Positions 7,439-14,515 of a stretch of 34,604 nucleotides of DNA are shown here, in pieces. The notes below the pieces were generated by a model. The model was given only the letters and a program-made list of their open reading frames with translations. It had not been told where the DNA came from and did not search any database. A program made the translations under genes and the position numbers. The stretch's first letter is position 1. Each line of letters starts with the position of its first letter. This DNA comes from Bacteroidaceae bacterium (GTDB lineage Bacteria; Bacteroidota; Bacteroidia; Bacteroidales; Bacteroidaceae), in assembly GCA_017541265.1 (NCBI GenBank), contig JAFXZK010000113.1, positions 1-34,604 of the forward strand, written 5' to 3'.

Positions 7439-8251
7439 ATGAAGTCGTTTTCAGAAAGATATGGATATACAAGACCCTCAGATGCTTTAATAATAGAACA
7501 AATTTCGGAGGGTGTAATAAATGCAATCATTAATTGCTTACAAGATTTAGAAAATTATGGTGACTATAATCTGCTGAAAGAAACCGTTTGGTTGTTTTTC
7601 TTGAATAAAAAAAGAGCGGATTTTGATGACTATTATGATTGCATAGAACAATATTTGGAAGATCGGAGAGTCGAATGGTATTATAAGTTAAATCTCTTGG
7701 AATTTGTAATCAAACAAATACCTCTTCTGTTTCCAAAAGAGAATTATAATTCTTTCATTCGTAATGTTAATTCAGAATTTGAACGTTTGAATTACGGATA
7801 CAGAATAATTGGCAATTTAGTAACACCAATAACTTCAAAAGGTGAAATAGAAAGTATTGAAGTAGCCATTGACTCAGCAAGAGACAACATAAAAGAGCAT
7901 TTGAATAGTGCATTAAAACACTTAGCAGATAAAGAAAATCCTGATTATAGGAACTCTATTAAAGAGTCTATTTCTGCGGTAGGGGTACTATGTCGAGAAA
8001 TGACTGGAGAGAATGATTTGGGGAAAGCACTATTTGTTTTAGAAAAGAAGCAAGGAAAATTACATCCAAAACTGAAAACAGCTTTTGAAAACCTCTATCA
8101 ATACGTAAATGAGAAGCAAAGCGGCATACGTCATGAATTGATGGATGAGAGTGGTACCTATGTGCCAACCTTCCATGAAGCAAAGTTTATGCTCGTAACA
8201 TGTTCGGCTTTTATTAACTATATAAACGGGAAATTTGCTGTAAACAAATAA
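7439..8251 (+). CDS. AbiJ-like abortive infection protein (AbiJ_NTD4 domain)
   Basis: 270 residues. The N-terminus (FSERYGYTRPSDALIIEQ) matches the AbiJ N-terminal domain 4 family. The C-terminal half (SAVGVLCREMTG, LHPKLKTAFENLYQYV, SGIRHELM, FMLVTCSAFINYI) follows the helical domain usually paired with it, with Arg231-His232 in the family's conserved GIRH segment, which may be related to HEPN-type RNases. Such proteins are thought to act as phage-triggered toxins. The gene is visibly more AT-rich than the metabolic genes around the island, suggesting horizontal acquisition. No own promoter was recognised; transcription may start at 7166. Role inferred from family, not demonstrated here. Confidence 0.75.
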   Translation: MKSFSERYGYTRPSDALIIEQISEGVINAIINCLQDLENYGDYNLLKETVWLFFLNKKRADFDDYYDCIEQYLEDRRVEWYYKLNLLEFVIKQIPLLFPKENYNSFIRNVNSEFERLNYGYRIIGNLVTPITSKGEIESIEVAIDSARDNIKEHLNSALKHLADKENPDYRNSIKESISAVGVLCREMTGENDLGKALFVLEKKQGKLHPKLKTAFENLYQYVNEKQSGIRHELMDESGTYVPTFHEAKFMLVTCSAFINYINGKFAVNK

Positions 8252-8252
8252 T

Positions 8253-8270
8253 AATTGTACCTTTGCAAAC
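8253..8270 (+). promoter_or_regulatory. Promoter of the nuclease operon (AATTGTACCTTTGCAAAC)
   Basis: It contains TACCTTTG (8258-8265), an exact -7 match, and lies 20 bases before the ATG at 8290. The full 18-base string recurs identically at 12978-12995 in front of the Bro-N gene, implying shared regulation or duplication. Confidence 0.7.
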
Positions 8271-8289
8271 TAAATAGGACTATGTCAAA

Positions 8290-8916
8290 ATGAATCAAGA
8301 TATACACAAGCTGGTTGAACGATACGAGGCTGACAGGAACCACTACCTGACAGATCGCTACAATGAGACACAGGTGAGGAGCGACTTCCTTGACCCGCTG
8401 TTTGAGCTGTTGGGCTGGGACATCAAGAACCGTGCTGGCAAGCCGACGAATGAACGCGAGGTGATACTGGAGGAACCACTGAAAGCAGGTGCCGACGTAA
8501 ACACCAAGAAGCCAGACTATACGTTTCGTTTGTTTGCAGAACGTAAGTTCTTCCTTGAAGCAAAGAAACCCCATGTGAACATTCACGAGGTGGATGCACC
8601 AGCTCGTCAGGCTCGTCGATATGGATATACGGCAAACCTAAAAATATCTGTTCTTTCCAACTTCGAGTATCTGATGATATATGATGCATCGGTGAAGGTT
8701 GAAGAAAACGACAATAATCAGAAGGCGCTTATTAAGAAGTACCACTATACAGAATACGAAGAAAAGTTTGAGGAGATTAAGCGTTTGCTGGGCAAGGAAT
8801 CTGTTTATTCTGGCCAGTTCGATGAAGAATGGAAGGATATTGAAGTACCCTTGAAACAGTGGTCTGTTGATAAGCAGTTCCTAAAGCAGATTAACGAACT
8901 AAAACTTGCAGCATAA
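8290..8916 (+). CDS. Truncated Eco57I/HsdR_N-type nuclease N-terminus
   Basis: 208 residues that align by eye with the N-terminal endonuclease domain of type IIG (Eco57I-like) restriction-modification enzymes: YNETQVRSDFLDPLFELLGW, then Asp76 in KPDY and Glu90-Ala-Lys92 in FLEAKKP, the PD-(D/E)XK catalytic set, then the connector SVDKQFLKQINELKL. Family members continue for several hundred residues with a methyltransferase and a specificity domain, but here the frame stops right after the connector. The next gene begins 3 bases later. The product could be an active stand-alone nuclease or a remnant; unlike an intact type IIG enzyme it has no linked methylase. Confidence 0.72.
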   Translation: MNQDIHKLVERYEADRNHYLTDRYNETQVRSDFLDPLFELLGWDIKNRAGKPTNEREVILEEPLKAGADVNTKKPDYTFRLFAERKFFLEAKKPHVNIHEVDAPARQARRYGYTANLKISVLSNFEYLMIYDASVKVEENDNNQKALIKKYHYTEYEEKFEEIKRLLGKESVYSGQFDEEWKDIEVPLKQWSVDKQFLKQINELKLAA

Positions 8917-8919
8917 ATT

Positions 8920-9360
8920 ATGACTAAGGATATTCTATACGACTTCAAGTCGCTAATATGCACCGACCCAGATTGCCTTCAATTCGCTAAGAAGGAAAAT
9001 GACCATAGTTGGTGGTATATTCAGATAATAGACCACAACATCTTGGATGAATATGAAGGTCACGAAGAAGACTTTATTACTGCATACGAAAATGGAGCAA
9101 TCGTTAATGGCATTGATATTAGACATGCTGTAAATACCTATTCAAAAGTTTCAGCATCGATTGATTTGGATGATTACAAAGAATCCGAAATCGAGCGATG
9201 CATAAATACATTTGGTTACACTATCGGAAGAGGCCGTAATTTCATAGACCTAAACAGAGAGGAATTCAAGGAAGACAAAGTAATGTTGTGCTGCGAGTCT
9301 CTGTTTGAAGACATGCTACCAGAGTTGTTGACAAATGAACAGATAAAACTATTATATTGA
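8920..9360 (+). CDS. Unrecognised acidic protein in the nuclease operon
   Basis: 146 residues, strongly acidic (many Asp/Glu), with no signal peptide or membrane segment and no family I recognise. It contains HSWWYIQIIDHNILDEYEGH near the N-terminus and a CC pair near the C-terminus. It starts 3 bases after the truncated nuclease and ends 4 bases before the GIY-YIG gene, so it is translated within the same operon. Size, acidity and position would fit an immunity or DNA-mimic partner, but that is speculation. Confidence 0.6.
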   Translation: MTKDILYDFKSLICTDPDCLQFAKKENDHSWWYIQIIDHNILDEYEGHEEDFITAYENGAIVNGIDIRHAVNTYSKVSASIDLDDYKESEIERCINTFGYTIGRGRNFIDLNREEFKEDKVMLCCESLFEDMLPELLTNEQIKLLY

Positions 9361-9364
9361 TTAT

Positions 9365-10342
9365 ATGGCAAGAGCAATAACAATATCGGTTCAATTAATT
9401 GATGCTACTTTGCAAGGAAGAAGAAGTTTGAGGTTGTCAAAAAGTACATGTAATCTCGGAATTGTTCCAAGAGACATGATGAAGGACACCTTAGCAAATC
9501 CCAAGTTGAATGAACAAATGCTTAACAAGTATTCGTTCTATATGCTGTTGTCAGACAACAGTTCAAATTCATATGGCGTTTATATCGGTAAGGCGCGCAG
9601 TTTCTCTACACGTGTTCTTGACCATCTGCGTGAAAAGCCTAATTGGCATACAGCACTTGTATTCAACTCGTCCGTCCCAGGCTTTTTAACGGATACAGAG
9701 ATCAACTACCTTGAACATCTTGGCATTAAACTCGCAAAAGAACTATATCCGGAATTAACGGAGAATCTAAATGTTCCTGCCAAACCTGCTATTTCTCTGG
9801 AGAAAGAAGATGAAATGGATGATTTCTTTGAGGATATCAGATTGCTCACAAGTTTCTACGGATGCACTATTTTCGATGAGCCGATAGACGAGGGAGGTGT
9901 ACAACCACACGATGATATACCTGTAACTGTTTCTATTCCACTGGAGCCTGATAGGGAACCAAGTGTACGCATTGCGCCACTGGAAAAAGAAAATATGAAG
10001 CAGTTCTATGTATTCCACATCGATAAGCCTAAGGGCATTGACGCTCATCTTTACTATAATCATGAAGAGAATCGTTACATAATAGCCAAGGGAAGCATCA
10101 TTAAAGGAAGCGACGGAGAGATACGCCCCAATCTGCTTCGTATGAGACAAGAAGTAATTTCCAATCCAGAAATGTCAGAGCAGGACGGTGATTATTACAA
10201 ACTGAAAGCTGACATTGAACTCTTGAAATCCTCACGTTCAGATTCGGCAAGTTTCTGCACAGGTGTTTCAACAAACGGAAACATAGGATGGGTAGATAGT
10301 CGCGAGCGAACCTTCAAGGAAGTATTCCCCAAACAAAAATGA
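9365..10342 (+). CDS. GIY-YIG nuclease with DUF4357 domain
   Basis: 325 residues. A GIY-YIG fold is indicated at about residues 54-130 by YSFYMLLSDN...GVYIGKA, an Arg in RVLDHLREKPNW, and the glutamate segment TDTEINYLEHLGI. The C-terminal part (about 220-318) matches DUF4357, with the signature SASFCTGVSTNGNIGW. This architecture is common in bacterial defence islands and near restriction-modification genes; its biochemical role is not well defined. It overlaps the next gene by four bases (ATGA), indicating translational coupling. Confidence 0.8.
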   Translation: MARAITISVQLIDATLQGRRSLRLSKSTCNLGIVPRDMMKDTLANPKLNEQMLNKYSFYMLLSDNSSNSYGVYIGKARSFSTRVLDHLREKPNWHTALVFNSSVPGFLTDTEINYLEHLGIKLAKELYPELTENLNVPAKPAISLEKEDEMDDFFEDIRLLTSFYGCTIFDEPIDEGGVQPHDDIPVTVSIPLEPDREPSVRIAPLEKENMKQFYVFHIDKPKGIDAHLYYNHEENRYIIAKGSIIKGSDGEIRPNLLRMRQEVISNPEMSEQDGDYYKLKADIELLKSSRSDSASFCTGVSTNGNIGWVDSRERTFKEVFPKQK

Positions 10343-11571
10343 AGAAAGAGGAAATGGAAGAGATAAAATCCGAACCACGTATAGTGAAGTCACACGATGT
10401 AACATTAGACGCAGAGTATGCAGAGTGGATAGCGGAGGTGAAACATCGCTATCGCTCGGCTCAGGTGAAAGCTGCTGTGAGGGTAAATAGTGAGAAACTA
10501 CTGTTCAACTGGCAATTGGGGCGTGATCTTGTGATGAAGAAAGCAGAGGAGCGCTGGGGCAATGGTGTAGTAGAACAGGTAAGCCTGGATTTGAAGCGTG
10601 AGTTTCCCAATGAGGATGGCTTCTCTACATCCAATCTATGGTACATGAAAAAATGGTATCTGTTCTATTCTAACGATGCTGACACCGAAAAACTCCAACG
10701 ACTCGTTGGAGAATTGCAAGCGTCTATAAATCAGGAGCGCATAAAACTCCAACGACCTATTGGAGAAATTGTGAAACAGCCTGTTTCGGAAATTTGGAAT
10801 ACCACGTCTACTAATTTCCCTCTGCCTTTCGCACTTGTTCCATGGGGGCAGCATATTGAGATTGTTAGCAGAAGTAAAAGTATAGAAGAAGCTGTATTTT
10901 ACATAAACCAAGTGATAGCAAATGGCTTGAGCAGAACTGCACTTGTCAACTGCTTTAAGGCATGTTTGTATGAAACCCAAGGCAAGATAGTAAACAACTT
11001 TTCTGAACACATGCCCGAGATACGAAGCAAACTGGTTCAGGAAGTCTTGAAGGAGAACTATGATTTTGGCTTTGCCACGGTAGATCACAAGCTTTACGAA
11101 GAGAAAGAGTTGGAAGATGCACTTACAAGTGACGTTACAAACTTGCTTCTGGAAATGGGCACTGGTTTTGCCTTCATGGGAAGACAAAAGGAAATCATTG
11201 TTGGTGGACGCTCAAGGAAGATAGATTTACTTTTCTACCATGTTCGACTCAGATGCTATATCGCGGCAGAAATCAAAGTAAAACCCTTCGAGCCAGAGTT
11301 TGTGGGAAAGTTGAACTACTACGTCAGTGCTGTTGACGATCTCGTGAAAGCCCCTGATGACAATCCGACTATCGGACTCCTGATATGCTCGGATATGGAT
11401 AAGACGGAGGTACAATGGTCGTTCCGTGGTCTAAGTACTCCTATTGGTGTTGCCACGTATAACAACGTTCGCATCAAGGACATGTTGCCCACTCAGGAGC
11501 AATTAAGGGAACGAATGCAGCTTCTTCAGAAGGAACTGCGAGCCACCAAGCGTCTGTTGAACAAGAAATAA
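10339..11571 (+). CDS. DUF1016 / YhcG-type PDDEXK nuclease
   Basis: 410 residues. The N-terminal DUF1016 winged-helix region (about 25-180: NWQLGRDLVMKKAEERWG, GFSTSNLWYMKKWYLFY) is followed by the PDDEXK nuclease domain with MGTGFAFMGRQ, Asp296 in RKIDLLFYH and Glu311-x-Lys313 in AAEIKV. The region between them, with two near-identical LQRLVGELQ/LQRPIGEIV segments, looks like a spacer. Start at 10339 overlaps the GIY-YIG gene. Proteins of this family occur with type I restriction systems and other defence loci. All catalytic residues I know for the family are present. Confidence 0.85.
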   Translation: MKKEEMEEIKSEPRIVKSHDVTLDAEYAEWIAEVKHRYRSAQVKAAVRVNSEKLLFNWQLGRDLVMKKAEERWGNGVVEQVSLDLKREFPNEDGFSTSNLWYMKKWYLFYSNDADTEKLQRLVGELQASINQERIKLQRPIGEIVKQPVSEIWNTTSTNFPLPFALVPWGQHIEIVSRSKSIEEAVFYINQVIANGLSRTALVNCFKACLYETQGKIVNNFSEHMPEIRSKLVQEVLKENYDFGFATVDHKLYEEKELEDALTSDVTNLLLEMGTGFAFMGRQKEIIVGGRSRKIDLLFYHVRLRCYIAAEIKVKPFEPEFVGKLNYYVSAVDDLVKAPDDNPTIGLLICSDMDKTEVQWSFRGLSTPIGVATYNNVRIKDMLPTQEQLRERMQLLQKELRATKRLLNKK

Positions 11572-11604
11572 GAATTATGGTTCAACCTTATCGCTATCAG
11601 TATT

Positions 11605-12795
11605 TTGACGAAGGCCAGCAGCGTTCAGGTAAATAGTCTGTGTTTTAAGACTGAGGACTGGAAACGTAACCTGAACATTGGTGCTAAAGCCAACCTTTTG
11701 GTGTTCCCTCCAAAGGTGAAGGAAGAAGGTGGTGACGGCGTGAAAGCCTACATCGAAAGTGGTGAACAACAAGGCATCAATGAGGGCTATAAAACCAGCA
11801 TCCGCGATGATTGGTATGTTATACCCTCCATAAAGTTGTCTCAGGCTCTTTTCCTTCGTCGTAACAATCTCTATCCTAAGTTTGTGCTGAACGAGGCCCA
11901 AGCATACACCACAGACACGATGCACCGTGTGTTCATCAATGAGGGCGTAAATCACAAGGCTTTTGTGGTGAGCTATTATAATTCACTGTCTTTTGCTTTT
12001 GCAGAGATTCTTGGTCGCAACTTTGGCGGTGGCGTGCTGGAACTGATGCCCAGCGAGGTGGAGGGAGTTTATCTGCCTTATCGCGAAGCTAACGCCGCAT
12101 TGTTTAGAAAAGTAGATCAGATGGTTCGTGAGAAAAAAACGGCAGATGAGATTCTTGACTTTACGGATAAGGAACTTCTACAAAAGGGCATGGGCTTCTC
12201 TGAGAAGGAAACCAAGATGGCCCGCTCTATTTGGCACAAACTGATGGGACGCAGATTAAACCGCGAAACATTGGAGAAAGCTGCACCAGAAGAGAAAAGT
12301 GAAATCAAGAAAGCAGTTGCCAGAGTGAAACAGCTCAATTTCTTTGATGTACTCCAGCAATATCCTGAGAACATCGTGGAGAACGCTGTGCCAGAACCAT
12401 CCAAGCAGCAGCCGAAGAAGCAGGAGCCAGATGTGGATGAAAGCAAGAATGTGCTTATCAGTTTGGTAAAGAACGACAACGTAGAACGTTATCTTGACCA
12501 ATCGGCAAAGATATACTATACTGGTAAGAGATTCCCTTCAACGGTGGCACTCGACAAATTGTACTACTTCATGCCGTACATCAAACATAAAGGCATACAT
12601 GACCTATATCTGATCAAGATTGCTCGTGTTGGCACTCGTAAGGAGGGGCAGCCAGACAACGACCCCAACGATTTCCGCTTGGTATTTGAGATTGAGTTCG
12701 TAAAGAAACTCTTCAAGGATTACAAGCCGATAGAATTGGAGATATGGCATGCGTTTACGGATACAACGATGGATAATCTTTTGACACGAATATAA
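11605..12795 (+). pseudogene. Specificity (TRD) half of an N6-adenine DNA methyltransferase, catalytic half missing
   Basis: About 396 codons, opening at a TTG or in the stretch just before it; no ATG is available in frame. The content (KANLLVFPPKVKEEGGDGVK, QGINEGYKTSIRDDWYVIPS, FFLRRNNLYPK-like LFLRRNNLYPKFVLNE, TDTMHRVF, SYYNSLSFAFAEILGRNFGG) is typical of the C-terminal target-recognition region of Eco57I-like methylases. No SAM-binding motif or NPPY/NPPF is present upstream; the frame follows directly after the DUF1016 stop. A further C-terminal region (about 260-396) follows a charged linker. A 19-codon frame MVQPYRYQYFDEGQQ... at 11577-11636 overlaps in another frame and is probably meaningless. 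I regard this as a 5'-truncated gene, possibly untranslated. Confidence 0.65.
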
Positions 12796-12908
12796 TAGTC
12801 CAGATAGGAACAACATATTTGACAGACAGCAACCATAAAGGAACTCAGCACGTGTTCATCAGCAATAAGATTTGCCAGATGTATATAAGATGGTTTTGAA
12901 AAATGATA

Positions 12909-12916
12909 TAACTTTG
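12909..12916 (+). promoter_or_regulatory. -7 box TAACTTTG in the 12796-13012 spacer
   Basis: An exact TAnnTTTG match followed by CAAACGAGAT, similar to the promoter 74 bases downstream. It is followed only by a 10-codon frame (MVERCRIYKV), so it may be a vestigial promoter of a lost gene or a second promoter for the Bro-N gene. Confidence 0.4.
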
Positions 12917-12977
12917 CAAACGAGATATGGTTGAAAGATGTCGGATTTATAAGGTCTGATGGCTTATGTGAAATATA

Positions 12978-12995
12978 AATTGTACCTTTGCAAAC
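12978..12995 (+). promoter_or_regulatory. Promoter of the Bro-N gene (AATTGTACCTTTGCAAAC)
   Basis: Contains TACCTTTG at 12983-12990, 22 bases before the ATG at 13013. The 18-base string is identical to that at 8253-8270. It lies inside a longer reading frame, which is why the start was set at 13013. Confidence 0.7.
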
Positions 12996-13012
12996 GAAAA
13001 GTAGTAATAATA

Positions 13013-13873
13013 ATGAAAGAAAATTTCTATATACAGCTCTTTGAGGGCAAACAGGTTCGTATCGTATGGGATGCGGAAAAGGAGAAGTACTATTTCGCAG
13101 TAGCGGATATTGTGGAAATACTAACCGAAAGCAAGGATGTGAAGCAGTACGTCAAACGTATGCGAGCCCGTGACCCAGAACTAAATTCCAGGTGGGGTAC
13201 AATTTGTACCCCTACTCGAATGGTTGCTGCTGATGGCAAACCTTACATGACTAATGCCTCTGACCTTGAGGGCGTTTTCCGTATCATTCAGTCTATCCCG
13301 TCGAAGAAGGCTGAACCTGTAAAGAAATGGCTTGCCGAAGTTGGTGCCCAGCGTGTTGATCAGATGATAGACCCAGAACTGACTTTCCAGATGGCTGTGG
13401 AAGACTATCGTCGCCAAGGTTATAGTGACCGTTGGATTAATGAACGTATGCGCTCCATTGAAATGCGCAAGGAACTGACTGATGAGTGGCATCGTTCAGG
13501 CATCCATGAGCCTAAGGACTTTGCCATTCTTACTAACATGCTAACTAAAGCGTGGAGTGGAATGACCACTGGTGAATACAAACGTCATAAAGGACTGACC
13601 AAGCAGAACCTACGTGATAATATGACCAATGTGGAACTGGCACTGAATACGCTTGCGGAAGTGGCCACTACAGAAATTGCACGTGAGCGCCAGACTAAAG
13701 GTATGAAGGAGAGTCGCCAGGCTGCAAAAGCTGGAGGCCAAATTGCAAAGAACACTCGCGATGATCTGGAACGGCAATTGGGACATACCGTTATTTCCTC
13801 TGCTCGCGCTTCTGATTATATCAAACCAATAGAACAGCATGATGATGTAGCATTACCATTCTCTGAAGACTGA
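13013..13873 (+). CDS. Bro-N domain DNA-binding protein (DinD/antirepressor-like)
   Basis: 286 residues. Residues about 1-110 (FYIQLFEGKQVRIVWDAEKE, YFAVADIVEILTESKDVKQY) form a Bro-N domain, as in phage antirepressors and DNA-damage-inducible DinD proteins. The remainder is helical and charged, with a region (AAKAGGQIAKNTRDDLERQL, then VISSARASDYI) shared with DinD-like proteins. The start at 13013 is preferred to an in-frame ATG 54 bases upstream because the promoter lies between them. It is the last apparently intact gene of the island; a role in phage or stress response is inferred from the family. Confidence 0.75.
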   Translation: MKENFYIQLFEGKQVRIVWDAEKEKYYFAVADIVEILTESKDVKQYVKRMRARDPELNSRWGTICTPTRMVAADGKPYMTNASDLEGVFRIIQSIPSKKAEPVKKWLAEVGAQRVDQMIDPELTFQMAVEDYRRQGYSDRWINERMRSIEMRKELTDEWHRSGIHEPKDFAILTNMLTKAWSGMTTGEYKRHKGLTKQNLRDNMTNVELALNTLAEVATTEIARERQTKGMKESRQAAKAGGQIAKNTRDDLERQLGHTVISSARASDYIKPIEQHDDVALPFSED

Positions 13874-13920
13874 TGAAAAATTAGAATCGGCTGTTCTCGT
13901 GACCCTTTTCTACATGGATT

Positions 13921-14402
13921 GTGGGATGGTCTGCCGATTCACTTTGGCCAAAGAACGACATTATCAGTGAGTACCACTTTCCCATCAACGAACATGCAGA
14001 GTTGCGAGGCTGGAGCATGATGACTTTTTCAACTTTTGTGAAGACAGATGTGTCAATCGCCAAGAACTATCTGAAACAGATGGAATTGGAAGACATGGGG
14101 CGTATTGTGACAGCTGTGCTGGAATTTGCCGAGAGTCGTGCCAAACGCCATATCCCTATGACGATGGAGGATTGGGCCAAGCGAATCGATGCCTATCTGA
14201 GTAGCGACGAGAGGCCTTTACCGGGCATGCCGGCAGCGTGAGCCACGAAGACGCCATTCTGCATGCCGAGACGGAGTTTGAAAAATATCGCATCATACAA
14301 GACCACCTGTTCGAAAGTGACTTTGACAAGTATCTGGATGAGTTGCCGTTTGATGAAGAACAGATTTGGCCATATTTTAGCCAGCATTCACTCTGCTTAT
14401 AG
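13921..14402 (+). pseudogene. Frameshifted 3' part of a RhuM-family gene
   Basis: The first frame (13921-14241, from a GTG) contains SIAKNYLKQMELEDMGRIVT and AKRHIPMTMEDWAKRIDAYL, typical of the C-terminal half of RhuM family proteins. After DERPL the match continues in the +1 frame from about 14226 as HAGSVSHEDAILHAETEFEK and on to a stop at 14400-14402. The N-terminal half is missing. RhuM-like genes are frequent in mobile and restriction islands. It is a double-damaged pseudogene: 5' loss plus a frameshift at about 14218-14226. Confidence 0.75.
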
Positions 14403-14448
14403 GCTTACTCTTCAGTATGGGAACAGTATGGGTGAAGCGAAAACGCAG

Positions 14449-14484
14449 CCAGGCACGTTAAGTCGGTCAACTTAACGTGCCTGG
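14449..14484. terminator. Perfect 14-bp hairpin, bidirectional terminator
   Basis: CCAGGCACGTTAAG (14449-14462) and its exact reverse complement (14471-14484) flank an 8-base loop. It lies between the convergent RhuM pseudogene and the M60 gene. The T-tracts on either side are weak. Confidence 0.7.
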
Positions 14485-14515
14485 TTGATTCTCGGTTCTG
14501 CGGAGCGAATGGGCT

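Noticed and set aside
11577-11636. Short frame MVQPYRYQYFDEGQQRSGK as the true start of the methylase fragment
   Set aside because: It is in a different frame from the specificity half, stops after 19 codons and shows no methyltransferase motif.
12959-13012. N-terminal extension of the Bro-N protein
   Set aside because: The promoter TACCTTTG at 12983-12990 lies inside it, and the Bro-N domain begins only after the ATG at 13013.
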